NCBI GenBank assembly: GCA_001414485.1
Contig: LLEY01000044.1
Span: forward strand, 248,001-312,000
Reading direction: 5' to 3'
Source of the DNA: Calycina herbarum
Taxonomy: Eukaryota > Ascomycota > Leotiomycetes > Helotiales > Pezizellaceae
Length of the DNA stretch: 64,000 nt
In this document: piece by piece, positions 22,785-34,060 of the stretch
Layout of the letters: the number at the start of each line of letters is the position of its first letter
Position numbering within the stretch: the first letter of the stretch is position 1
The notes under the pieces: model-generated
Told to the model about the DNA's origin: nothing
Databases searched by the model: none
Seen by the model: only the letters and a program-made list of their open reading frames with translations
Position numbers and translations under genes: made by a program

Positions 22785-23397
22785 CTAATATTCGTCGTCT
22801 GCAGCCACACTTCCTCTGCGATAATTTCCAAGGCCATCTTCATCCGCCATAATATCATCATCGTTATCATCGTCTTCGTCGTCGTCATCTCTCGCCTTGC
22901 CTCCGCTTTGTCTGCCAGATGCGGGTGCCCTCGAAGGCGCAAAATCACCACCTCCCTCTTCGCCCCCTTCCTTAGCAACAGCATCGCAGGCATCGACCCA
23001 GTCCGAGTATACATCGACAGCGGCTGACAGATCTGCAAGACATGTCAGTTGTCTGCCAAAACTAGAGGGGCAAAAGCACAAAGAGCTTGTTTTACTTACA
23101 GTTGACAGCGCATTGGAATTTCTGACTGCAAACTTTGCAGGATAACTCGCCCACGCCGGCTTTCTTGTCTAGTTCCACAGAGACGGAGTTCTCATGATTG
23201 CAGAAGAGACAGGGGAATGTTTTGTCTAGTCCTACGTTCTGGGATAATTGTCAGTTTCGCAGGCCGGCGCAAACTTGGTTTTGATATCCTACCTTTTTCT
23301 TGCCCTGAGGCTTCGCGGCCTTCTTTCTTTTGCCCTGAATTCCGCAGATCAGTAGATACTCTCGAGAAGTAGTAGATGACTGGGGATAGCTTACCAT
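22785..23397 (-). CDS. ELF1: Transcription elongation factor Elf1
   Basis: Four exons on the minus strand (23395-23397, 23293-23334, 23100-23238, 22785-23032) give 143 residues. Exon 1 is just the ATG, immediately followed by GTAAGC. The protein begins [14 protein letters not shown], then has the zinc-ribbon [19 protein letters not shown] with [12 protein letters not shown], giving four zinc-binding Cys. Exon 4 restores [19 protein letters not shown], the hallmark end of the Elf1 core. A fungal acidic tail, [12 protein letters not shown], follows. Elf1 travels with RNA polymerase II and helps it pass nucleosomes. The gene is convergent with FUR1 and divergent from URC1. Confidence 0.93.
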
Positions 23398-23971
23398 GAT
23401 TTCTTGGAGTTGTGATACGATGCTGTAGCTGGGTCTATGTGGGATGACCTATCCACCAACGCGGCGCGACAAAGGTTGAAGAAGTTGGGAGCGTGCACGT
23501 CCCTTTCCTTGTACCTTTGTGGGATTTAGCGTCATTTCTAGATTCACGCCTTGTACCAAAACGGCAGTCACGAGCCAGGGGGCGGGGCGATAACGCTCAC
23601 GATAGGTAGCGTCGGGTCCTTCCACATATTTACCTGCTGGAGCTCTCCGATGAAGCTTCCTAAACTTTTATTTAAAACAACACCAAGAACCAATCCAAGT
23701 GACAAACGTCTTCATTCCTTCGTATCTGGAGGCAAAAGACACTTCACCAATTGACAAACCTCTCTATAGCTGGCAGCTATAAGAACTCTCATCACCATTT
23801 CCCAATCCCTGTCCCGTACTTGTACAACCCCGCCTCACCGTCTCTTTGTGACTTTTCTCTACTTCCAACCTCACCTCTTGTGGAATCGGTACCTTTCAAG
23901 TACAACGAGAACAATAGAGCCGCATTACAAAAGCCAGTCACCTTTTTTGCAACCCCAAAACTCGCTCCAAG
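23398..23971. other. Divergent promoter region between ELF1 and URC1
   Basis: About 570 bases with a pyrimidine-rich leader before URC1. No further gene or clear site is visible. Confidence 0.45.
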
Positions 23972-26770
23972 ATGTCTTCCTCACCGCCAGACCAAACGGC
24001 GTTATTGAAAGAGGTACTCGAAGCACTCAAGAGTTTACAAACCAACCAAGTTCAACTTGCCTCGAATGTCGATGCCATCACAGGACGAGTCAACGTTTTG
24101 GCCGGTATGAAAGAAGTTCGAGATATTGCCAACGGAGAATCATCAACTCCATCCCAACCAACCAAGCAGGCCGAGGTTCCCGAGCCAGTTCAAGATGAAG
24201 CCGTTCCCAGCTCTCCCACTCTCACTGCTGAGCAGATTGAAGGCGAGAAGGCACTTGCTGCGTTGACTCATGCGAGAAAGCCCAGTGTCACTTCAAGAAT
24301 CATTTTAACGTGTGTTTTCCCATCATCAGTTTGACCATCATCACATCTTGGGCTTCGTTTGGCTGACTGTTACACGTGTAGAACCTATCCCGGTCAATCT
24401 GGTATCAACCCTCTTCCCATGAATTGGGGTCACAAAGATCCGCAAGAACGTGGTCCAGTTGTGGTCTCCAGAAATCAGACGACAATTCGAAGAAGAAATG
24501 GTATGTTTTGAACTCCTTTTTTTAATGGGGTTTTGACTAACATGACACAGCCATTGGAGGTATGCTGCTCAAGAAATTCAGTCGAGGTGACAAACTGACC
24601 ATCCGCAGCTCATGGTGGCTCGTATTCTATCTATTATGCTTTGGCCGTCGCAAGCAATGAGATTGCATCGGATCACAGGTATGGTTTTGTTTCTTTTGTG
24701 ATCTCTTTTAAATTTGTTGTTGTCCACTCCGCCTCATTTTTCGTTCTCCCTGGGTAGCCCTTGGTCGCTTAACTCTGGTGACCTTCAAGATCTTCCCAAA
24801 CGAGAAATTTGATGTCACATTGCAACAGCTAACACAGTTTTAGACCTGATTTTACCAATACCGAACCAGCTGCAAATATTGGTCCCTTCCCTCAATGGGC
24901 TGACAAGCAAAAGATCGTGTCTATGGATCCGTTAGGTCACTTGTCTCCTTGGCTTTTCAGTGAAACAATCGAGAAAGAGAATGGTATGCCTTAGCAGGAT
25001 GAAAAATATGATCATGACTAACTTAAATTAGTTGACATTAGACCAACAATTGGTAATTACGCTGGATCCAAGTTTTGAGGCATTTGACTGACCATGATCA
25101 GCAATCACAAGAGCTCATATGAAATTGCCTGAATTGGAGGAGAGTGTGAGAGCGGGTCGTTTGTAGGTCAGCCCGGAACTATTCTTACGATATTTAGCTC
25201 ACCATAAGCGCAGAGTACCAGATGGCAAGGTTTGCTTGAATGATTCTGGGGAACTTGCTGTAACAAAATTTGCCGTTGAGCCGGTAAGCTATATACTCCG
25301 AAAACAGGAGTTTATGTCTGACAAACCCTTAGGTTTGGTACCTGCCTGGTGTTGCAGAGAGATTTGGCATTGGTAATTTTCTCACACAATTGGATGCACA
25401 ATTACGCTAACATTTGGTCAGATGAAGGAACACTTCGAAGAGCTCTGTTTGAGCACACTGGCGGATCGTATCCAGAGTTGGTCACCAGAGGCGATATCAA
25501 GATTTTCCTTCCTCCAATAGGTACGTATCCCAGACATGCTGTGTAATGTTTATCACTGACTGTAAATAGGCGGTCTTACGGTATACTGCTTCGGAGATCC
25601 AGCAAAGATGTCGGATGAAAAGGTGCGGCTGGCGTTGAGAGTACATGACGAGGTAAATATCCCTCATTCTTTACTTTATTTTTTTGTCAAGAATTTCCAT
25701 CTGACCCAATTCCAGTGTAACGGTAGTGACGTGTTCGGATCTGACATCTGCACATGCCGTCCATACCTCATCTACGGTATCGAGGAGGCCGTCAAGGAAG
25801 CACAAAAGTTCGTTTTCCCCAATCATTCTTAACCGAGTGCATGTTGGACAACATCTAACCAAACTTTTTTGTAGGGGTGGAAGCGGGGTGGTGATTTACT
25901 TCCGTAAAGAAGGTCGCGCTCTCGGAGAAGTGACAAAGGTAAGATACGGGTTCGCTTTCGAGCTGAGAGACATCTATTGGGACGACGCCAACGTATCATC
26001 CCAATTCACACGTACTTGGCGACCCCACCAGTGAAATGTCTTGATGGACGTCTATCCCACTCCCCCACATCACAATCCGATCCTTTCCGCTTACCCAGAT
26101 GTTTCCAATGTTGCTATCAATCCACTTCCCCCATTTTCTAACATTTGGTGTGTAGTATCTTGTATACAATGCCCGAAAGCGTGGGTTGGATCGCGCATCG
26201 GAGTACTTTAAGCGTACAGAGAATATCGCGGGTGTGAAGGACATGCGATTCCAAGCCCTGATGCCGGATATCCTGCACTGGCTTGGCATCAAGAAGATTG
26301 ACAGGATGCTGAGTATGAGCAAGTAAGGTCTCCTGGGTATCCGGTAATTTTGATGTGCGCAGTATTAACGATTTGTTCACAGCATGAAGCACGACGCCAT
26401 CGTCGGTCAAGGGTAAGAAAACCCGACGTGCAACAAAATCCTAAATATCGCAGATATTGACTGATACTAGAATTCCCATCCACGAGCGAGTTGAGCTCCC
26501 TGAATCCTGGATTCCTGCAGATTCCAGAGTCGAGATTGATGCCAAAATTACCGCAGGTGAGTTTACCCGTGTTGCTGTTCCCCACATGCCCAATGATACG
26601 GTAGGGCTGACTCGGGTTGAAGGGTATTTCACGACTGGACATCGAATGACTGAAGAAGAGCTTGCCGCTGTCAAAGGAAGAAGTTGGGATGAGTAAGTTA
26701 TCCCTTTCGAGCGATATCTCCCCAAAAAGTAGGATATGGAAAACTGACCAAACGTAGCATCGATCATTGA
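23972..26770 (+). CDS. URC1: URC1-type GTP cyclohydrolase II-like protein (uracil catabolism)
   Basis: Seventeen exons can be joined in phase to 545 residues: 23972-24309, 24382-24500, 24551-24559, 24609-24678, 24844-24983, 25032-25052, 25102-25162, 25214-25283, 25333-25372, 25422-25520, 25570-25652, 25716-25807, 25875-25938, 26156-26322, 26383-26412, 26471-26692 and 26758-26770. After a Ser/Glu-rich leader comes the GTP_CH_N domain (TYPGQSGINPLPMNWG, AIGAHGGSYSIYYALAVAS, VDIRPTIAITRAHMKLPEL). The cyclohydrolase II core follows, with the zinc ligands DEC..GSDICTCRPYL and RKEGRALGE; canonical riboflavin-type enzymes have REEGRGIG here. In Lachancea kluyveri URC1 is needed to use uracil as nitrogen source. 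Exon 3 is a 9-nt microexon (CCATTGGAG) completing AIGAHGG. It sits next to FUR1, whose product also uses uracil. Confidence 0.88.
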
Positions 26771-27683
26771 TCACGCGCTTAGAAGGTTTATCGAGGGTGG
26801 ACTCGGGCCGCATAGCTAGCAAAGTACCTGCATCCGTGCCTAACATTCGCTAGTCTAGTTTTTAGTGCATTTCAATATAGAGATATTTGGCCCAGACAAT
26901 TGGCTGAGGAGAGTTGGGAGACCCGTTGTTTCGTGATATTTGGCAGTGATGAAATCGTATGGTATCGGTTTTACACCGCCAGGCCTCGCCTGCACCACAC
27001 CATCTGAGGTCTCCTTTTTCATAAAAATTATTCCAGATTGGTGGGAGGGCCTAGTGCGACCCATCCTTTTTGGATCAACCCAACAAGAACAGGGATGTCT
27101 GTATCGTCCGGGCTTCTAGAACTGGAGTTGGACCAAGTGAGGGGGTAAAGGGTTTTGGCTGGCGCAGGCGAAGGGTGGCAGGGCTAAAAAAGAACGCGAG
27201 GCGAGTCGTGCAGATGCAAGCTGCATCGCGGTTTACCAGTGGCTCCAGCGGTGCATAGTGATGACCATCCACATAGGCCTTCTGCATGTCCACGAAGGCA
27301 ATTGAAATCACTCACAAGGCGACATGTGGCGAGACGTGGAAAAAGATGGGGTAGGTGGAGCGAACGGACCGAGGACCTCTAAGCCTGGATTATTACGGGC
27401 TTGATGGGGAGATGGCTTTGTTGGTAGGTGTTGGTATATGAGACGGGTCTGCCACACTTGTTGGAGGATTTGACCTCTTTTGAGACCAAACGAGCTAAGA
27501 AAGTAAAGAAGCACCAGACCGGTCTAATTCTCGTTCATACGAAGCTTATACCTTTTTTTTATTGTATATATCAATTGCCTCATCCCAACTCAACAATTCC
27601 ATCGAACATATCTCACACCACTACTCCCAACACAAATAACACCATATACACCTTACTCTTTTACCAACCTCTCAAACGAAACA
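26771..27683. other. Intergenic, no gene recognised
   Basis: Contains the URC1 3' flank, then a CA-rich leader with pyrimidine tracts from about 27540 on, directly before the next start codon. Short frames on both strands have no family features. Confidence 0.45.
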
Positions 27684-28107
27684 ATGTCTTCTAAATCACC
27701 ATCCTCCGGCACCTCCTCATCCTCAAAATCCTCTTCTTCACGACCAAACCTCAAGCGAGCTGCCGCCACCGCACCCTCATTAGCAACATCCAATGCCTCA
27801 CGACAGGATTACTCGAATCTTCAATCGTCCAGAGCTACAGCTTTGTTGACTAGAGTGGCGAGTTATTCCCAGCCTCAACATGGGTATACACATCATCACA
27901 GCCATTCTGCTTCCAGCTCTCTTTGCTCGAGTCCGGATCAAGATGCTGTGAGGAAGGAGGGGTATGAGGGGGGTTATGGTTCTTGTAAGTTATTCCCATG
28001 TTCAAGTGAGATGTGGAATTGAGGCTAATGAATGAATAGCGAATTATTTCAGTTTCCCTTCATTTGAAGATTTCCAAGAATACCACCAGGAGAAACGGAT
28101 TCCTTGA
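27684..28107 (+). CDS. Small Ser-rich protein of unknown function
   Basis: Two exons, 27684-27984 and 28040-28107, joined across a 55-nt intron (GTAAGT..AATAG), give 122 residues. The N-terminal half is Ser/Ala-rich (PSSGTSSSSKSSSSRPNLKR) with DYSNLQSSRATALLTRVASY in the middle. The C terminus NYFSFPSFEDFQEYHQEKR is more ordered and aromatic, and probably the conserved part. No signal peptide or membrane segment is visible. A long pyrimidine-rich 5' leader precedes the ATG. I do not recognise a family. The consistent phase across the intron and the structured C terminus support a real gene. Confidence 0.55.
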
Positions 28108-29921
28108 ATAATCAACTCGGGTTTCTTGGAACATACCCACTCTTCTTTTTTGTCTGAGATAATGAGATAATGAGAATTACGATTGATGATACATACGATG
28201 ATGATTGATGATGGGGGATGATGGGCTGCGTGCCACGTATACGAAAAGACGGGATTTCCGGATGGTATTCCGAGGGTCGAGGCTTCGGCTCGCTGTGGGG
28301 TAAACAATATATGCAGCATGACATCCATGCTGTGGGATGTTTTGTGGTTACGGCGGTGAGGCAGAAGTTGGAAGAGGAAAAGAAAGGGCAAGGGGAAGGA
28401 ATCTTGGATTCCGGATTGCACGACGCTATCTCATCTGGATGGGTGCGGGTGTTTGGGTCTTGGTTTGATCGGGTCTGGGTTAATTTGGTCGATGCAGAGG
28501 GGTGGAGTATTTATTTGTATATGGTTAGTTGGAAGAAGAGGAGTGAGATAAACAAACAAGGAGATACAGATACTTGTTCTCTTGTATTTATGGAATAAAG
28601 ATACCCTTTGTATATATTTTCAATGCCTCTTTTTGGATGAATGTGATGTTCGTGGTTCCCTTGAGTGTTTTGTGTCGATTCTTCTTCTCGAGTACCTGTG
28701 TTCGAATTCTCAGATTCTCAAATAAAGTTGGCTTTTGCCTAAAAAAAATTGGTTTATTAAAGCGCCGTGCGAGAGAAGGGAGGTGTACGCGGGAGAATTC
28801 CCCGTGTTGACATCATCCCAGGCCACGACGACGAGGTCGCTCCTGCCCTTGATAAAAACAACTACGACACAGAGGCAGGTGCGCATAAGACAAAAAGCGG
28901 ATAGACATGCCCAAAATCTTCCCAAGGTAAACATTTCTCGGAATTTCATCCTGATTCCGGATGAAAGTCACATTCCCAGCCTGCCCCCCACCAAGAATGC
29001 GTGACTGTAGCCCCCTCGCGCTTTCCCTTCTACAATTGTAGGAGAACAAAGATAAAATACATATGATTGTTCTAGTCGTTAGAAAAATTCAATTGAGTTT
29101 TGGTCGAATAATCGGGGAAGCAAAGTACCTAGGTAGAGGACCTAGGTAGAGGAATTCTACTCTTGGTTAGTTACAAATTACTGCACCCCCTGGTGCGCCT
29201 AATCTATCTACTTCTCATTAACAAATCCCGTAGAACCTTGGAATAGGACTCGGTTCTCAAGTTCCAGGAAGAAGTGCCTTGCATTCATGTGCTTTGCTTT
29301 CACGATATCAAGGTAACGCAGACGCAGAGAACTGGAGTTCCAAATTCTTAATTTGAAGATGCACCTTTGGCGGTGTGCTGGTTTGTTATGTGCTGGCGTT
29401 CCGAGGTAGGTACTCATTTGGCATTGTCCGTGAAAGAGATCGTGATGGACTTATTTGAAGAGTTTCCTCCTTTCGTCGCCCCAAAAAGCCCAGGTGTAAG
29501 TAGACATCAATTCGAGGTTATCATGAAAATAGTTGGGTTTTAGAGAGAAGGACGGAGGGTGGACGCCGCAAGGTGGAAAGTAAAAGCAGCACTCGATAGT
29601 TTGATGCGTCAAATTCTAAGTATTGCTTGGAAAAGTGAATTTGCCACTCGTCTCATGCAATTATTGAATAGATATGCTGATTTTGGAGCCTTCAAACAGT
29701 TGTTTTAATTATTTCTTATATTTAAAAGAATTACTCCAAGATGGAAGCTGCTTCGAAAATGTATGCCGCCTTTGGAAGTCTCATGATCACGTGTCAAGAT
29801 AAGCCGTGCACGATTGGCTTTTGGTCGCTTAATGCCCACACTCAACTTTTACCAAATTCCTCAATACTTATTCTCCAGCAACCATACATTCGGCCCCGCG
29901 ACAAGGAAACTTATCGCAATC
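28108..29921. other. Long intergenic region upstream of the eS1 gene
   Basis: No gene recognised. A 126-codon frame at 28218-28598 has no homology that I know and probably is 3' UTR. Near 29127-29152 a 13-bp unit (ACCTAGGTAGAGG) occurs twice in tandem. The last 200 bases are the probable ribosomal-protein promoter. Confidence 0.4.
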
Positions 29922-30980
29922 ATGGCTGTCGGAAAGTGAGTAGTGCCTCACCCTGCGATCCCTTTCCTGCGATGCTGGACGAATTCGAAGCTGCGGCTGT
30001 GGATGGCGGGGCAAAAATACACATATATGGAGAGAATTGAGGTCTGACAGAACGACAGGAACAAGCGCCTTTCGAAAGGAAAGAAGGGTCTCAAGAAGAA
30101 GACCGTCGACCCTTTCACCCGTAAGGATTGGTTCCAGGTCAAGGTACGCGCAATTGGGAGCCAGAAAATGCATCGCAAAGGCTAACAAATATTCCAGGCT
30201 CCATCCTCATTCGCAGTCAGAGAGTACGAACCCTAACCTCCTCGAAAACAATATATTCCAAATTCTAACCCGCTTTCGCAGTGTCGGCAAGACCCTTGTC
30301 AACAGAACCACCGGTCTCAAGAACGCAAACGATGCATTGAAGGGAAGAATCTTCGAGGTTTCTTTGGCAGATCTTCAGAAGGATGAGGACCACGCTTTCC
30401 GCAAGGTCAAGCTACGTGTCGACGAGGTCCAGGGAAAGAACTGCTTGACCAACTTCCACGGTCTCGATTTCACATCCGACAAACTCCGTTCCCTCGTCCG
30501 AAAGTGGCAATCTTTGATTGAGGCAAATATCACAGTCAAGACCACCGACGACTACCTCCTCCGCCTGTTCGCCATCGCCTTCACCAAGAGACGACCAAAC
30601 CAGATCAAGAAGACCACATACGCCGCCTCTTCCCAGATCAGAGCCATCCGAAGAAAGATGACCGAGATCATCCAACGTGAAGCCTCCACCTGCACCCTTA
30701 CACAACTCACCGCCAAGCTCATCCCAGAGGTTATTGGTCGCGAGATCGAGAAAGCCACCCAAGGCATCTACCCATTACAAAATGTAGGCTGAATTTCTGG
30801 ATACATGGTAATGAATTTTTGTGCTAATAAGTCTAGGTCCACATCCGAAAAGTCAAGCTCTTGAAGGCACCAAAGTTCGACCTCGGCGCTCTTCTCAACC
30901 TCCACGGTGAATCAAACACAAACGAAGCAGGCGAGAAGGTTGAGCGGGAATTCAAGGAGGTGGTCTTGGAGGACGTATGA
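29922..30980 (+). CDS. RPS1: 40S ribosomal protein S1 (eS1, S3a family)
   Basis: Five exons, 29922-29935, 30059-30143, 30198-30223, 30282-30783 and 30837-30980, give 256 residues, the normal size. The sequence runs [105 protein letters not shown] and the C-terminal [20 protein letters not shown]. eS1 is part of the platform of the small subunit near the mRNA exit. The first exon holds only four codons and two bases, and exon 3 is 26 nt. The 123-nt first intron follows the common ribosomal-protein pattern of an intron close to the start codon. Confidence 0.95.
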
Positions 30981-31362
30981 AAGGTTTGATGGATGTCACG
31001 GTATTGGGGTTTTCACAACTGGTTTATTTGCATGTAGTCAGGGTCTCATTTGGCGTGACAATGGTGGCATGCGTACCAGGTCTAGCATAGGAGCTAGCAA
31101 AATAAATCTCAAGCATTCAGAACAAAAAGAAGAAAAATTATATGGCATCGTCGACTTGTATTTGCTGGTGATTGAAACTTGATTTGTGTTGGTTGTTTTC
31201 TGGTTACCTTACTCATGTTTGCGAGTTCTGACCTTGGCAGGGATGCTCGTCTGACGTCGGTGATTCAAAGACCTTCCAAGCCTGCCGGTTTTTGAACATC
31301 GAAGGCAGTCGCTTTTACAACTCCCTCGAAATACCACCGTTTCTCAAAATAATTTCCTTACG
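30981..31362. other. Intergenic between eS1 and the Rab gene
   Basis: About 380 bases of 3' flank and promoter. Nothing further is seen. Confidence 0.4.
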
Positions 31363-32087
31363 ATGGCCCCCGACGAGTCTTTACCAACGCTAAAGATCTT
31401 AATGATCGGACCTTCAGGCGCAGGAAAATCAGCTTGTAAGAACATTAAGAGTCGATCGCTCGCATGCCACTTGCTGACACTCGCCTCCAGTACTCATACG
31501 ATACTGCGACGACCAGTTCGATGCCGAGTCCTCCACCGCAACGATAGGAGTAGACTTCAAAGTATATATCCCTTTCCCCTCCTCCTTTTCCCATCCATGC
31601 TCCCCAACATGCTAACATGCAATAGCTAAAACGGCTCTCCGTCCACGGAAAACCATACCGCCTCAACCTCCTCGACACAGCAGGCCAAGAACGCTTCCGC
31701 ACCCTCTCCAACTCCTACTACCGCGGCGCCCACGGCGTCATCCTCGTCTACGATATCTCCAACCGTGAATCCTTCAACGCTATGGATCGCTGGTTCGAAG
31801 AGGCCGAGGGAAACGCGATGCCGGGGGCGAAGATGTTTCTGGTGGGCAGCAAGAGTGATAAAGGACCGCAGAGGAGGGTGACGGAGGAGGAGGGGAAACA
31901 GTTGGCGGATCGCTGGGGGTGTGGGTTCTGTGAGGTTAGTGCTAAGACCAGGGAGGGGGTTAGGAGGCCTTTTGTTGAGATTGTGGGGAGTATTGTGGAG
32001 GATAAGGAGTTGATGGTTGGTGGGGGACGGAAGGGGGGGACTGTAGCTGTTGGCGGTGGGGGAGTTGGGGGAGGGTGTGCTTGCTGA
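31363..32087 (+). CDS. Rab18-like small GTPase with altered NKxD motif
   Basis: Three exons, 31363-31435, 31491-31561 and 31626-32087, give 201 residues. Motifs in order are the P-loop GPSGAGKS, switch I TIGVDFK, G3 DTAGQERFRTL, SYYRGAHGVILVYDISNRESF, and G5 EVSAKT. The protein ends CAC, a double-Cys geranylgeranylation site preceded by a Gly-rich linker. The closest group that I recognise is Rab18 (lipid-droplet/ER traffic). The G4 motif reads SKSD where nearly all Rabs have NKxD, so the Asn that contacts guanine is Ser; nucleotide specificity or affinity may be changed. P-loop and switch II are normal. Another Rab subfamily remains possible. Confidence 0.82.
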
Positions 32088-32345
32088 GAGGAAAAGTTAT
32101 TTGGGTGGAGGGGTATGCAAGGGATAAGGAAGGGAACAGCACTTCTCAGAGAATGGCATTTGGACATAGGAAGCGAGTGAACACATTCAAGTGTACAGAC
32201 AAGGAACGGGGAATGGACAAGGCACTACTCAGAGAACGACATTTGGACATAGGGAGTTTCGGCATGGACTTTGGCATGGATGGACATTACACATGATACC
32301 CTTATATTAGATTGTTCTCTACATTTGCTTCTACAATTATACAGA

Positions 32346-33416
32346 CTACACCTCAGGCTTGAGGAATTCCACAACAGCTCTTCTAAACTCCTCTGGCTTC
32401 TCAGAAATAACCCAGTGTCCAGCATCTATATCCGCAAGTTTAAACCTGGGGAAGAACTGCCCTATAATAGGCAAAGCCTCATCCGGAACATATTTACTCT
32501 GCGTCCCTCTGACAAACAGCGCTGGTTTCTTGAACCTAACTTCTCCGGGATCTTTGAATGGGAAATCTCCTAGGTTGTCGAGGGCAGAAGCTAGGATCTT
32601 CAATGGGACCTTGAATTTCTGCGTCTTCTCATCGGCGGGGCGATGTAAATTCCCTAATAAAAATTGTCTTACTGGAAGAGACTTGGCAAAAAATTAGCCC
32701 ATTAATTCCCACGGCTGATTTGGCAGCACTTCGTTACTCACCTCTTCATAATCCTTCAATATCGCATCCGCCTCGGCCTGTCTCGTAATACCGGCTTCCT
32801 CGATTCTTTTCATTCCTTGTATGTATTTCCCGAAACTACTCAGCAGAGCAGCATCAATCGGTGCATTATCCACGGAAACGATATCATCTATTAAATCTGG
32901 ATTTTGGAGTGCGAGTGTCATGGCGGTTTTTGCGCCCATGGAATGCCCGATTAGAGTGGTGTTTTTGAGGGAGTGTTGTTCGATGAAGCCTGCGATGTCG
33001 TGGGCCATGACGGTGTAGTTGTGGTGTGGGTGGTGGGGGGAGTCGCCATGGTTTCGGAGATCCTTTGCAACTTGTTAGATGGGAATTGGGTGTGAGAGCG
33101 GAGAAGGGAGGGGGAAGAGGTGCTTACGACTGCATATACAGGTCTTCCTAGATCTCTAGCTAGTGCCCTGTTTCCTAGTATTAATATCTGCTATTTGATA
33201 AGCAGTGAGGAATGCTCACTTACTAATGCTCCTGTTGTTTTTCTTGGACCCAAAGAGACCATGCATGAAGATTATTGCCCCGGGAGCATTGGAGGAGGGG
33301 TTGGCAGGTTCATGGAGATCGTAGGCGAGAGGTATTTGGGGACTTGTGGAATATGGTCTTCGACGAGATACCTGTCGCAGAGCTGGTAGGGCTCTGAGTG
33401 TTAGGAGGGGACGCAT
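32346..33416 (-). CDS. Mitochondrial alpha/beta hydrolase, IMO32/ABHD11 family
   Basis: Four exons on the minus strand (33224-33416, 33128-33174, 32742-33062, 32346-32681) give 298 residues. The first 25 residues, MRPLLTLRALPALRQVSRRR, are Arg/Leu-rich without acids, a mitochondrial presequence. The fold is marked by IIFMHGLFGSKKNNR (oxyanion region), VYAVDLRNHGDSPH, the nucleophile elbow LIGHSMGAKTA with catalytic Ser, VSVDNAP, and the catalytic His in DAGHWVISEKPEEF. This order is characteristic of yeast Imo32 and human ABHD11, matrix-located esterase-like proteins. It lies tail to tail with the Rab gene (258 bases between stops). Confidence 0.86.
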
Positions 33417-34060
33417 TGTGAGGGGATTGCTTGGAGAAATCGGAGGTGTTCAGTGAGATATTATCTCGAAATTTGGATGGGTCCGCGAGAATGATTATCC
33501 GTGCCGAAATATCTCCGAGTTGATTTTGAAGTTACTTTGTGAAAACGATGTTTGTAGTCAAGCCTCATTCTCACATATGGTCTATCCTTCCCTAGGTGCT
33601 CTATCTATTCTGGTGGTGGAGAAAAGAGGGGAACTTTTTCGACAGGAAATACTTATTAAGACTTCGTACTTTTCATCGTGGCTAAGTCTATTCTCGTCAG
33701 GAATTTTGTTTGATGTTGCAGGTGTAGCGTGTTGCGGTCATGATTGTCGATATCTCTCCCCGTTTTTACAAACAAACAAAAAAAACCGGTGGGAGGACTC
33801 TAGATGAGGTTAGAGTCGTGCCTTCCCTTCTTGCAATGTCAAGCTATCGGGGTGTTAAAAGGGAAGGAACGAGTCCAGGCTCGCGGTCCAAGTCATTGAC
33901 GTTGTAGAGGGAACAGACTTAAACTCAAGTTCGACCTCGACTCATTATCGTCTGGACCTGATGGTACTCAAGAATAGCCGAGACTGATGGGCTTTTCCGC
34001 ACATATTGACTTCATATTATAATGCCACCTAAAGGTACAATATTGTTATTACAATGTCAA
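33417..34060. other. Intergenic, no gene recognised
   Basis: Probable promoter of the hydrolase at the left and 3' flank of the kinase-like gene at the right. A 95-codon frame at 33520-33807 has no support. Confidence 0.4.

Noticed and set aside
25939..26155. Possible snoRNA in the 217-nt URC1 intron
   Set aside because: TGATGG occurs but no convincing C/D box pair with terminal stem was found.
28218..28598. 126-codon ORF after the small Ser-rich gene
   Set aside because: No homology, atypical composition, lies in the probable 3' UTR.
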